A DNA stretch of 64,000 nt, taken from positions 62,001 to 126,000 of the forward strand of contig JBKECO010000011.1 in NCBI GenBank assembly GCA_047974745.1, in the 5' to 3' direction. Origin of the DNA: JBKECO01 sp047974745 (GTDB lineage Bacteria; Bacillota; Clostridia; Lachnospirales; Lachnospiraceae). The notes under the pieces were generated by a model that searched no databases, was not told where the DNA came from, and was given only the letters and a program-made list of their open reading frames with translations. Numbering within the stretch: the stretch's first letter is position 1; the number at the start of each line of letters is the position of its first letter. The position numbers were made by a program, and so were the translations under genes. Shown here in pieces: positions 27,383 to 36,118 of this stretch.

Positions 27383-27411
27383 GGCTCTGTCTGGTTTTGC
27401 CAGACAGAGCC
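27383..27411. repeat. 12-bp perfect hairpin between the GH127 and kinase genes
   Basis: GGCTCTGTCTGG and CCAGACAGAGCC flank a five-base loop. No U-tract follows on either strand, so it is more likely an mRNA-stabilising or processing hairpin than a terminator. Confidence 0.6.
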
Positions 27412-27441
27412 GATACATTTATTGCATCATTTTTGATTTTA

Positions 27442-29403
27442 TCACCAGGTCATAAGATATGGCATCCATATCTTCATCTCCCCAAATCCTCGGTTATCCC
27501 ATGCAAAATAAGGAATCATCCGAATTTCCTTTTGTTTCTTCTTTCTTGGTACAAGTGTCTGATACAGCTGCTGCTTCTGTCCATCTTCTACTGATCCCGA
27601 AACAGCCAGTGCCTTTGTGTGCAGGGATAACATCCTTCTTCCCTTTATTTCGAACCATTCTTTTGAAAAAGTCTGGTCTGGATCCAGATATAGGTCGGAT
27701 AAAGTTTCCGCATCCGTGTCTGCCGCTTCGATGCAATAGATCAGTGGTCCATATTCCACAGCTGCCTGTGCAGTATTTTCCTCGACACTGGCATGTGCAG
27801 TCGTCAGTCTTGCTTCCATCGGCAGAATCAATTCCACAACAGACTGCTCCAGCTGTTCTAGTCTGATGCAAACATAGCCATTCTTTATCTCTGAAACCTG
27901 TTTTTCCTGTTTGTAACTTAATTCAAATTCCTTTGCCCAGTCTGGAATTCTCAGACAAAGAGTACTCGGCCGATCGCATTTCACATCCGTGATTTCAAAT
28001 CGGATTCTTCCGTCATAAGGATATTTTGTCAACTGATTCAGTGTGAATTCAGCCTGATTTTTGAGTTTGACCTGTAACTTTGAAGCCCCATACATACCGG
28101 TTCTTACAGTGTCATCGGAACAGATATATGCATATTCTGCAGATTCCATGATCACTCTTGCTAAGTTAGGCGGACAGCAGTAACTTAAAATGTATTCGCT
28201 CCTGGTGAGAGGCCATATCAATTCGTATTCCATCTTTTTGAGTCTGCGAAGCGGATTCTCGTAGAAAAATTTATTCCCCTCCAGATTGACTGCGGCTAAA
28301 TTGACATTCAGCATAGCTCTTTCGAGAACATCCATATACTCGGACTTCGGTTCGATCAAAAACATGCGATATGCCCACATGACCAGACCTACAGAAGCGC
28401 AAGTCTCATTGTATGCCGTTACATTCGGCAGCTGGTATTCGTAGCCAAAGGCCTGATGTATCTTTTGATCTATGAAGAAATTTCCATATGGTGACACGCC
28501 GTTATACAGTGCTCCGATGCCTCCGGTAATATAGATCTTTGTGCTGACCATATTGTCCCACACTCTGTGAAGCATCGACAATAGCTCTGGATCGCCCTTT
28601 TCGAGATACAGATCTGCGACTCCGGCGTAAAGATAGGTGGCGCGAACCGCATGACCAACGATTTTTTCATGCTCCTTTAACGGTATACGGTCTTGATTAT
28701 CATCCAGCCCCTGCTTCACAGAATCTCTCAGATCTATGGCAAGCTGTGCCAGATCCAGAAATTTCTGATTCTCTGTTGTACGATACAATTCGATCAGTCC
28801 CATATAATGCGAAGGACAGACTGCAGTTTTTACTTCATCCTTTTCCTTTGCATCCTGATACATCTTCTCCAGATAACCGGCAGCTTTTTCTGCGATATTT
28901 AAAAAATTAGTTTTCCCAGTTATCCTATAGTGCAGGCAGGCTGAAGTAAACAAGTGACCCATATTATATACTTCAAAATCGTTTATATCACCCATTCTGG
29001 CTTCTTTATTTCCAGCACGCTCATCCAGAATCTGCTTGGTGGAAATATATCCATCTTCCTGTTGGACTCTTCCGATCAGATCTATATACGTATCGAGTTC
29101 CTGCAGTTTGTTTGGATCTTGCTCCGTCACCGCTGCATATAGGCAGGATTCCATCCATTTGTAAAAATCCCCGTCTCCAAACACGGTACCTGCAAATTCT
29201 CCTTCTGCTTCGTTGGCACAGATTCTGAAATTTTCGACCACATGGCTGATATCCGCTGCCTCAAACATTTTCTGTAAATGAGGTACCGTCTTATTAGCAC
29301 AGTTTTCATTCACTTCTTTCCAAAATCCTGTAGTCCAGGTTACCTGGCGAAAATCCGGTGCGCATAAGTTCGTATTTGGTGAGTTTAGTGTATTTGTCAG
29401 CAT
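27442..29403 (-). CDS. GH127 family beta-L-arabinofuranosidase-type enzyme
   Basis: A 653-residue GH127 (former DUF1680) protein, the usual length. The cysteine-zinc active site of the family appears complete: Glu333 and Cys335 in YNETCAS and the tandem Cys409-Cys410 in SYCCPPNL, matching the Glu, Cys, Cys, Cys ligands of HypBA1, where one tandem Cys is the nucleophile. The family releases beta-L-arabinofuranose, and some relatives cut unusual RG-II sugars. No signal peptide is seen, so it acts on imported material. The start overlaps the kinase gene stop (TAATG), a coupled pair. Given the pathway genes upstream, the sugar released could be L-arabinose or a similar furanose such as apiose. 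Confidence 0.9.
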   Translation of the reverse strand: MLTNTLNSPNTNLCAPDFRQVTWTTGFWKEVNENCANKTVPHLQKMFEAADISHVVENFRICANEAEGEFAGTVFGDGDFYKWMESCLYAAVTEQDPNKLQELDTYIDLIGRVQQEDGYISTKQILDERAGNKEARMGDINDFEVYNMGHLFTSACLHYRITGKTNFLNIAEKAAGYLEKMYQDAKEKDEVKTAVCPSHYMGLIELYRTTENQKFLDLAQLAIDLRDSVKQGLDDNQDRIPLKEHEKIVGHAVRATYLYAGVADLYLEKGDPELLSMLHRVWDNMVSTKIYITGGIGALYNGVSPYGNFFIDQKIHQAFGYEYQLPNVTAYNETCASVGLVMWAYRMFLIEPKSEYMDVLERAMLNVNLAAVNLEGNKFFYENPLRRLKKMEYELIWPLTRSEYILSYCCPPNLARVIMESAEYAYICSDDTVRTGMYGASKLQVKLKNQAEFTLNQLTKYPYDGRIRFEITDVKCDRPSTLCLRIPDWAKEFELSYKQEKQVSEIKNGYVCIRLEQLEQSVVELILPMEARLTTAHASVEENTAQAAVEYGPLIYCIEAADTDAETLSDLYLDPDQTFSKEWFEIKGRRMLSLHTKALAVSGSVEDGQKQQLYQTLVPRKKKQKEIRMIPYFAWDNRGFGEMKIWMPYLMTW

Positions 29404-30863
29404 TACATAATTCCTCTCCTTACCGCATCCTTCCAGCGGTCATTTTTTCTATTTCGTTCTTCTATCGACATCTTTGGAGTATAAGTTTCATAACTCATTC
29501 TGTTAAAGATACAATTATCATAGATACCAAGGGCAGTTCCAGCCATATAGGCAGCTCCAATCGCCGATAACTCTTCATCTGCTGCAACGCTGACATTGAC
29601 ATCGGCAATATCACTTTGGAACTGCATTAGAAAATGATTACTTGTTGCACCACCGTCTACTCTTAGTTCCATCAGCTTTTCTCCGAAGTCAGCTGTCATA
29701 GCTGATAGAACATCATTGATTTGAAATCCAATGCTTTCAAGCGATGCTTTGATCAGCTCTTTTTTACCTGTCAGTCTCGACATTCCATAAATACTTGCTT
29801 TCGCATCACCGACCCAGTATGGCGCTCCAAGCCCCGAAAAAGCAGGAACGAGTACCGTCTCATCTTCAGGATTTGCCATCTTGGCAAGGGTTTCTGATTC
29901 CCCTGGAGATGTGATTAGCTCCATCTCATTTTTCAGCCAGGTTATTACCGCTCCGGTATAGTTGATATTTCCTTCCAGAACATATTCCACGACACCACCT
30001 CTTGCCCAGGCTAAAGATGCAGCCAGACCATGCTGGCTCTGAATATAGTGCTCACCAACATGCATCATGATGGAAGAGCCCGTTCCGTAAGTCGTTTTTA
30101 CCATCCCGCTCTTATGGCATCCTTGTCCAAACAGCGCTGCATGAGAATCTCCGATCGCACTATGGATCGGAATTTCTTTGGAAAAATATCCTTCCAGATC
30201 AGTCATTCCAAACAGAGAATCACTATCACAAACCTCAGGCAAAGATGAGATTGGTATCCCGAACAAGGCACAGATCTCAGGATCCCATGATAAAGTATGC
30301 AGATTGAACAATTGTGTTCTGGAAGCATTGGAATAGTCCGTTTTATAAGATCTTCCATTTGTCATTTTGTAGATCAGCCATGTGTCCATGGTGCCAAATT
30401 TCAGATTTTTCACATCCACATCTCGTTCTGACTCCAGGAACTCCTTGAGCCAGCACATCTTTGCAGCAGGAAAATAAGGGGACAAGGGAAGACCTGTTTT
30501 ATCCAGAATCGCAAGTTTACTGGCAGCATGGCGCTGGGTGATGGACTCCGCCCTTGCACACTGCCAAACGACGGATTCAAGTGCAGGCACTCCCGTTTCA
30601 AAAAAAGCTGCTGTCGACTCTCTCTGATTGCTGATTCCCAGTGCTGCCACATCCCCTTTATCGATCTGAACCTGTTCGATCACCTGCCGGATCACGAACT
30701 TTGTATTCTCATATATTTCTGATAAATCGTGAGACACCCACCCTTTATCATTGATCAGCTGTCTGTGAGCCCTGTCTGCTCTGCCGCAGATATCTCCTGA
30801 CTCATTAAAGAGTACCGCTTTCGTGCCCTGTGTGCTCTGATCAATACCAATGATATATTTCAT
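29403..30863 (-). CDS. FGGY family carbohydrate kinase (possible apulose kinase)
   Basis: A 486-residue sugar kinase. The ATPase-fold start IIGIDQSTQGTKAVLF, the mid-motif TTYGTGSSIMMH and the C-terminal VDGGATSNHFLMQ with GAAYMAGTALG are typical FGGY features; the overall look is close to glycerol and xylulose kinases. GGAGGTG lies six bases before the ATG at 30863. It overlaps the GH127 start and follows the split transketolase. In D-apiose catabolism an FGGY kinase phosphorylates apulose at C4 before the transketolase step, which fits this order. D-xylulose or L-ribulose are alternative substrates. Confidence 0.85.
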   Translation of the reverse strand: MKYIIGIDQSTQGTKAVLFNESGDICGRADRAHRQLINDKGWVSHDLSEIYENTKFVIRQVIEQVQIDKGDVAALGISNQRESTAAFFETGVPALESVVWQCARAESITQRHAASKLAILDKTGLPLSPYFPAAKMCWLKEFLESERDVDVKNLKFGTMDTWLIYKMTNGRSYKTDYSNASRTQLFNLHTLSWDPEICALFGIPISSLPEVCDSDSLFGMTDLEGYFSKEIPIHSAIGDSHAALFGQGCHKSGMVKTTYGTGSSIMMHVGEHYIQSQHGLAASLAWARGGVVEYVLEGNINYTGAVITWLKNEMELITSPGESETLAKMANPEDETVLVPAFSGLGAPYWVGDAKASIYGMSRLTGKKELIKASLESIGFQINDVLSAMTADFGEKLMELRVDGGATSNHFLMQFQSDIADVNVSVAADEELSAIGAAYMAGTALGIYDNCIFNRMSYETYTPKMSIEERNRKNDRWKDAVRRGIM

Positions 30864-30877
30864 CCGACACCTCCGGT

Positions 30878-31810
30878 TCACGCACGCAGGATGATCTTAA
30901 CGGTGTCCGCAATTCCTTCTGCGTCGATCTTATAATATTTAAAGATCTCGTGGTTCTCTCCACCGATCAGATGTCCATCCGGCAGAGATAGATTTACGAC
31001 TTTTTTCGGATCATTCGCTGAGATTACCTGTGCGACCAGACTACCCAGTCCACCGTATGGAGAATGTTCTTCCACAGTCACAACTGCTTTTTTACCGGCT
31101 GCTTCATTCAAAAGTGTTGCAATATCAAGTGGTTTGATACAATACATATCCACCAGTCCAGTGGAGACGCCACATTCTTCCAGCAATTCCCTAGCTTTGA
31201 CCGCATAGGGCACCATCTCACCGCAGGCAACTAAAAGGACATCCTTTCCATGTGCAATCACATTAGCACGATTTAAGGTGAATTCCATATTCTCATCATA
31301 GACATCTTCTGTAGCAGAACGACTCACGCGAACATATGCAGGCTTCTCATCTTCTAAGAGTGCTTCAAAGAGCTTATTTGTCTGAAACCGATCACTCGGA
31401 AAATATACACGCATTCCAGGCAGTGCTGTCATGGCTGCAATATCCTGCAGGGAATGATGTGTCATACCCAGTGCCCCATAGCTTACTCCACCACTAATTC
31501 CAACCAGCGTCACATTCGTTTCAGAATAAGCGACATCAATTTTCGCCTGTTCATAGCTTCTTGTTGACAAAAAGCATGCCGGAGATGCAGCAAATGCTTT
31601 CTTCCCACAAGAGGCAAGTCCTGCAGAAATACTGACTAGATCCTGTTCAGCAATTCCCACTTCGACGAACTGATCCGGATAGGTATTGGCGAATTCTGTC
31701 AGAGAAGCAGAACCTCTAGAATCCGAACAAAGAACCACAATATCCTTATCCTCTTTGGCAGCTTTTACAAGTGTGTCATTGATGACCTGACGGTTCGTTA
31801 TTTTATTCAT
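30878..31810 (-). CDS. Transketolase C-terminal subunit (pyrimidine-binding and C-terminal domains)
   Basis: A 310-residue split transketolase half. The pyrimidine-binding domain includes FVEVGIAEQDLVSISAGLAS with the conserved Glu, and the C-terminal domain includes TVEEHSPYGGLGSLVAQ. It overlaps the N-terminal subunit gene by four bases (ATGA). The two halves together make one thiamine diphosphate enzyme that moves two-carbon ketol units. Split transketolases also occur in D-apiose pathways (AptA/AptB), where apulose-4-phosphate is the donor. Placement directly before a sugar kinase and after an isomerase argues for a dedicated catabolic role rather than housekeeping. Confidence 0.9.
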   Translation of the reverse strand: MNKITNRQVINDTLVKAAKEDKDIVVLCSDSRGSASLTEFANTYPDQFVEVGIAEQDLVSISAGLASCGKKAFAASPACFLSTRSYEQAKIDVAYSETNVTLVGISGGVSYGALGMTHHSLQDIAAMTALPGMRVYFPSDRFQTNKLFEALLEDEKPAYVRVSRSATEDVYDENMEFTLNRANVIAHGKDVLLVACGEMVPYAVKARELLEECGVSTGLVDMYCIKPLDIATLLNEAAGKKAVVTVEEHSPYGGLGSLVAQVISANDPKKVVNLSLPDGHLIGGENHEIFKYYKIDAEGIADTVKIILRA

Positions 31811-32625
31811 ACGAGCACCTCCTCAATATCTTTTATTGCCTGTTCGTACTGCTCCTTTGTCATAACTCCGTGATGCCATCCCTTCTGATTCTCCATGAAG
31901 GAAACGCCCTTGCCCTTCGTTGTATGTGCCAAAAGTACAGTTGGTCTGTCTTTGCACTCTTTCGCCTGCTCATATGCCAAAGACAACTGTTCGCAGCTGT
32001 TTCCATCCTCAACATGTATCACATTCCATCCAAATGAACGGAACTTGTCACCCAGATCCACGTTGCACATAACATCATTCGTACTTCCACTTATCTGCAG
32101 ACAATTATAATCCACCGTAGCACAGAGGTTATTCAGCTTATAATGACTTGCAGCCATCATAGCTTCATAATTCGACCCCTCTGCCATTTCTCCATCTCCC
32201 AGAACAACGTAAACACGATAGTCTTTCTGATCCATTTTACCGGCGATGGCCATTCCAACACCGATCGAGAGTCCATGACCTAGGGATCCTGAATTGATCT
32301 CGATCCCAGGCACATCTGTATTGGGATGACCAATAAAACGTGATCCAAAGGCACTGAAGGTATCGATGACCTCCTGTTTGTCATAGAAACCTTTCTCACC
32401 CAATACAATGTATAGAGCATCCGCACAGTGTCCCTTGCTCAGGAGAAACCTGTCTCTGTTACCATCTCGAAAATTCGTTGGTGATACATTCATGACATCG
32501 AAATAAAGTGTCGTGAGAATATCGATCACGCTCAAATCTCCACCCACATGTCCGGCACTTGATTTGTAGATCATTTCGATAATATCTTTTCGCAGGCTAT
32601 TTGCTTTTTTTTGTAACGAATCCAT
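31807..32625 (-). CDS. Transketolase N-terminal subunit (thiamine diphosphate-binding domain)
   Basis: A 272-residue N-terminal transketolase half. GHVGGDLSVIDILTTLYF is the start of the domain and GDGEMAEGSNYEAM with a following VDYN is the thiamine diphosphate and metal motif. It depends on the C-terminal half encoded next, with a four-base overlap. The gene follows the isomerase by 22 bases. See the kinase and isomerase entries for the pathway inferred. Confidence 0.9.
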   Translation of the reverse strand: MDSLQKKANSLRKDIIEMIYKSSAGHVGGDLSVIDILTTLYFDVMNVSPTNFRDGNRDRFLLSKGHCADALYIVLGEKGFYDKQEVIDTFSAFGSRFIGHPNTDVPGIEINSGSLGHGLSIGVGMAIAGKMDQKDYRVYVVLGDGEMAEGSNYEAMMAASHYKLNNLCATVDYNCLQISGSTNDVMCNVDLGDKFRSFGWNVIHVEDGNSCEQLSLAYEQAKECKDRPTVLLAHTTKGKGVSFMENQKGWHHGVMTKEQYEQAIKDIEEVLV

Positions 32626-32647
32626 ACTTTACATCCTTTCACTGCCG

Positions 32648-34048
32648 CTATTCGCCGCGGATATATGCTCTGATCTCACTTTCGTTCTCATCATAAAGAT
32701 CCGGAGTGACGCCAATATATTTACATGCTTCAAAAAGTACAGGGACAACATCTTTATGAATACCTACGCAATGATGTATGTAGGGACCTTCTACCACTTT
32801 CGCCTCAAGTCTCTTTAGATTTGCGACTTCTACCCATACATAAGTTCCTTTTGTATAAGGTCCTTCCACTCCTCTGGCATTGCCAAGCAGCAGGGAGTAT
32901 TCTCCATTATCTCCATCAAAGCGGCATAACGTCATCTCTCCGGATTTCGCTTTTGCCTCAACAGCACCTGGATGATCAAATGCAAGTGGATATCCAATAA
33001 CTGGTTTGCAGGATGCGCAGGATAATGGCCAAGGTCCGCAGTGCTGCAGGAGCTCTCCATTTTCATTGTCCGGATGTCGCACCGTCCAGTCAGCAAAAAA
33101 GGTTCTTGCTTCATCCATACCTGCTGCTTCACAAAGGAGTGCAGTGATCGCACCGTGAATATCTGTCTCACAGACTACCGGAAGTCCTTCTTCGTTCAAA
33201 AGTGAATTTGCTGCACATGGCATGATTCCAATTTCTTTCTGTAAGGCATTCCAGCACTGGATTGCGATGGCATTGCATTTGTATTTATCCGCAAGGTGGC
33301 GCATTGCAACTTTAAGGGCTGCTACTGTTTGAAGCTGCTCATCCTTGATTTTTACTTCATAGTTTTCTCTGATAAAAGCTGTAACTTCAGCAACTTCAAC
33401 GATTTCTTCTTTTACTTTTTTGATCTCTTCTGTCAGCTCTGGCATAGGAATCGGCGAAAGCTGAATGTTGAATCTTTCCAGAAGTTCCCCTTCATTACAC
33501 ATCGTTGACCAGAAATCGAAGGGTCTGGGTCCGATCTGCAGAATTCTGGTGCTTCGGAAAACTTTTACAACATTACACACTGCTAGAAAGTTCCGGATTC
33601 CACGTTCGAACTCAGGATCCGTCAGTCTGCAGTTGCATAAATAGGTAAATGGAACACGAAAACGTCTTAACACTTTACCTGTTGCAAACAGTCCGCACTG
33701 ACTGTCTCTGAGACGAATGCCATTCTCATCCGGACTTTCATCCCGAGGTCCCCAGATCAGAACCGGTACATTTAATTCCTTTGCAAGTCTCGCCACTTCA
33801 TATTCTGTTCCGAAATTTCCATGAGGAAAGAATAGTCCATTTACTCCTGCCGCTTTGAATTTTTCTGCTATTTTAATTCTGTCATCATCGTCATGAAGGA
33901 GTCCATCCTCTGCAATATCATTGATATCAACAAATTCGACTCCAAGCTCTGTTAATCGTTCTCTTGTGAGATCTGCGTATTTTACAGCATCCGGTGCAGA
34001 AAATATACTTCTTCTCGTTGGTGCATAACCCAATATCACTTTTGCCAT
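32648..34048 (-). CDS. L-fucose/L-arabinose isomerase superfamily protein
   Basis: A 466-residue protein of the fucose/arabinose isomerase fold. The N-terminal Rossmann-like domains contain GLFFPHGNFGTE and VLIWGPRDESPDENG; the central part has AIAIQCWNALQKEIG and the metal-site candidates ETDIHGA (Glu, Asp), with a late His pair in YIHHCVGIH. Members interconvert aldoses and ketoses, and some have other roles. As the first gene of the cluster, before transketolase and kinase, it probably makes the ketose that the kinase phosphorylates. D-apiose to apulose or L-arabinose to ribulose are both possible. A divergent LacI regulator controls the shared intergenic region. Confidence 0.82.
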   Translation of the reverse strand: MAKVILGYAPTRRSIFSAPDAVKYADLTRERLTELGVEFVDINDIAEDGLLHDDDDRIKIAEKFKAAGVNGLFFPHGNFGTEYEVARLAKELNVPVLIWGPRDESPDENGIRLRDSQCGLFATGKVLRRFRVPFTYLCNCRLTDPEFERGIRNFLAVCNVVKVFRSTRILQIGPRPFDFWSTMCNEGELLERFNIQLSPIPMPELTEEIKKVKEEIVEVAEVTAFIRENYEVKIKDEQLQTVAALKVAMRHLADKYKCNAIAIQCWNALQKEIGIMPCAANSLLNEEGLPVVCETDIHGAITALLCEAAGMDEARTFFADWTVRHPDNENGELLQHCGPWPLSCASCKPVIGYPLAFDHPGAVEAKAKSGEMTLCRFDGDNGEYSLLLGNARGVEGPYTKGTYVWVEVANLKRLEAKVVEGPYIHHCVGIHKDVVPVLFEACKYIGVTPDLYDENESEIRAYIRGE

Positions 34049-34091
34049 TCTGTTACCTCCATCGCAAATTAATTATTTATTCATATTATTC

Positions 34092-34171
34092 AGTATAATG
34101 AACTTAATTTCAATTAACTATTAAGAATTATTCAGGTTCTATTTGACTTAATTCACTTAATGACCTATACT
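34092..34171 (+). promoter_or_regulatory. Divergent promoter and operator region, isomerase/LacI
   Basis: For lacI a near-consensus promoter is visible: TTGACT at 34143-34148, a 17-base spacer and TATACT at 34166-34171. For the isomerase a minus-strand TATACT lies at 34092-34097. CTTAAT occurs at 34103-34108, 34147-34152 and 34156-34161 and inverted (ATTAAG) at 34120-34125, so it is a candidate operator half-site overlapping both promoters. Confidence 0.6.
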
Positions 34172-34203
34172 TCAACCTATCAAACAGGAAAAGGAGTATT
34201 TCA

Positions 34204-35220
34204 ATGGCAGTGACAGCGAAAGAACTGGCAAAGGAATTACAGCTTTCAGAAGCCGCAATCTCTATGGCGCTGAATAATAAGTCCGGCGTCAGTACTGCAA
34301 CCCGTAAAAAAGTCATAGACTATGCAAAGGAACGGGGATATGATTTTTCAAGAATTCAGGAAGCGAACCACGCTCCCCTTCCTTTTTATGGCACGATCTA
34401 TTTCATCATATTCCGAAGGCATGGTGCCATCGTAACGGATTCTCCCTTCTTTTCCCAGCTGTCCCAGGGAATTGATTATGGATGCAAGAAGGCACGCTAT
34501 TATCTAAACGTCTTTTATCTGTATGAAAATAGTAATATAAAGAAAGAGCTGGATGAAATCATTCAAATGGGATGTAAAGGAATTATCCTGCTAGGTACAG
34601 AAATGAAACGGGAAGATTTCTGGCACTTTGAAAAGCTGAATGTACCCGTGGTGCTTTTGGATGCCTATTTTGAAACCGTCAATGCTGATTGTGTTCTGAT
34701 CAACAATGTACAAGGAGCTTATCTTGCTGCCAATCACTTGATCAGTCGCTGCAAATGTCAGCCTGGCTATCTGAAATCCTCCTATCCCATCAATAATTTT
34801 CTGGAGCGCTCAGATGGGTTTTATAAAGCAGTTCGAGCCAATGGTATGTCTACTTCCAAATCAATCGTTCACTATCTCGCCCCGTACATGGAGGGTTCCT
34901 ATGCTGATATGCTCGAGCTGTTAGAGAATAAAGAAGAGACCGCTGCCTGCTATTTTGCAGATAACGATCTCATTGCTGCTGGTGCTATGAAAGCATTTAA
35001 AGAAAAAGGATATCGTATTCCGGAGGATGTGGCCTTCATAGGCTTTGATAATATGCCCTTATCTACCTATATTGACCCAACTCTGACAACGATTCACGTA
35101 CCAAAACAATATATGGGAGAGCTTGCAGCAAAAAGAATGGCGGAACTACTGCAAAACCCAAATTCGCTGGCGATCAAGATCGAGATCACGACGGATCTTG
35201 TGATTCGGGGAAGTGCTTAA
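34204..35220 (+). CDS. LacI family transcriptional regulator
   Basis: A 338-residue repressor. Residues 1-48 form the LacI helix-turn-helix and hinge (TAKELAKELQLSEAAISMAL; KKVIDYAKERGYDF), followed by a periplasmic-binding-type sensor (about 60-335; GIILLGTEMKRE, AFIGFDNMPLSTYIDP). AAGGAG precedes the start. It is transcribed away from the isomerase cluster through a 155-base region with repeated CTTAAT motifs and is the likely repressor of isomerase, transketolase, kinase and GH127 genes, with a sugar or sugar phosphate as inducer. Confidence 0.92.
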   Translation: MAVTAKELAKELQLSEAAISMALNNKSGVSTATRKKVIDYAKERGYDFSRIQEANHAPLPFYGTIYFIIFRRHGAIVTDSPFFSQLSQGIDYGCKKARYYLNVFYLYENSNIKKELDEIIQMGCKGIILLGTEMKREDFWHFEKLNVPVVLLDAYFETVNADCVLINNVQGAYLAANHLISRCKCQPGYLKSSYPINNFLERSDGFYKAVRANGMSTSKSIVHYLAPYMEGSYADMLELLENKEETAACYFADNDLIAAGAMKAFKEKGYRIPEDVAFIGFDNMPLSTYIDPTLTTIHVPKQYMGELAAKRMAELLQNPNSLAIKIEITTDLVIRGSA

Positions 35221-35240
35221 TGGATCCGTAAGACATCTTC

Positions 35241-36104
35241 CTACTTGTGATCCAGCAGTTCAAATAAGTAGGGCTCGAAACAGACCCCTGCATTGGAGGG
35301 CATATTCAGTCTCATTGCTTCTCGAATGGAGAGTTCCAGAAAATGCATCGTTTTTTGGATGGCTTCTTCAATTTTGACTCCATTCATCAGATATCCACAG
35401 ATACAAGAGGCTAGTAGATCACCTGTTCCCGAGTAACTTAAGAGCAGATCTGACTGCTCCAGGTATATACTTTTATCTTCTTCGATGCAAAAATTTCCGA
35501 TCCACTTCTTTTGTGCCGGAACATCCGTATAGCGAATACCAGTAATGATCACAGTCATCTTTTTTTGACTGATCTGCTTGATCTTCATGCCTATTTCTTC
35601 AACTACCTTGAGTCTATCCTCTTTTTGGGGATATTTTTCCACATCCTCAAAAGAGTCACTTGTCAGCAGGCAGGCTTCTGTCAAATTCGGCGTAGTCACA
35701 TCTGCGGATCTAATTAGCTCTTGCATTCCCTGCCGCAACGCATCTGAATAAATTGGAAAGGCTTCTCCATGATCTCCCATAATGGGATCCACCAGAAGAA
35801 AGCTGTCCTCTTTCTTTAGTCCTTCGTAAATTGTGAGGACCTGCTCGTATTGCTCAGCAGATGACAAGTAACCGGAATAAAAGCCATCCATCCTCTCACC
35901 GGCCTTTCGCCAGTCAGCAACAGTGAATTCCATTAGTGCTTTCAGATCACGCATATGATAGGATGCGTAGCCTGTCTGGGCAGTATACACCGAAGTTGGG
36001 ATGGGGCAAACCTGATGCCCCAATACGGATATTACAGGTATTGCTGCTCCCAGAGAGCATTTCCCGAGTCCTGAAATATCATTGATCACTGCAATTTTTT
36101 TCAT
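35241..36104 (-). CDS. Pyridoxamine/pyridoxal kinase
   Basis: A 287-residue ribokinase-fold enzyme of the PdxK/PdxY type. The start AVINDISGLGKCSLGAAIPV, VDPIMGDHGE, TPNLTEACLL and SYSGTGDLLASCICGYL (anion hole and catalytic Asp) are typical. It phosphorylates vitamin B6 vitamers to feed the PLP pool, used in this window by HemL, SpeA and NspC. It converges with lacI and is followed upstream by an unknown membrane protein gene at 14 bases, on the same strand. Confidence 0.9.
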   Translation of the reverse strand: MKKIAVINDISGLGKCSLGAAIPVISVLGHQVCPIPTSVYTAQTGYASYHMRDLKALMEFTVADWRKAGERMDGFYSGYLSSAEQYEQVLTIYEGLKKEDSFLLVDPIMGDHGEAFPIYSDALRQGMQELIRSADVTTPNLTEACLLTSDSFEDVEKYPQKEDRLKVVEEIGMKIKQISQKKMTVIITGIRYTDVPAQKKWIGNFCIEEDKSIYLEQSDLLLSYSGTGDLLASCICGYLMNGVKIEEAIQKTMHFLELSIREAMRLNMPSNAGVCFEPYLFELLDHK

Positions 36105-36118
36105 TCCTTATTTTATCC

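Noticed and set aside
27442..29403. Possible loss of the zinc ligands in the GH127 protein, because Arg follows NPL in FFYENPLRR.
   Set aside because: The ligands are in YNETCAS (Glu333, Cys335) and SYCCPP (Cys409, Cys410), and all four are present.
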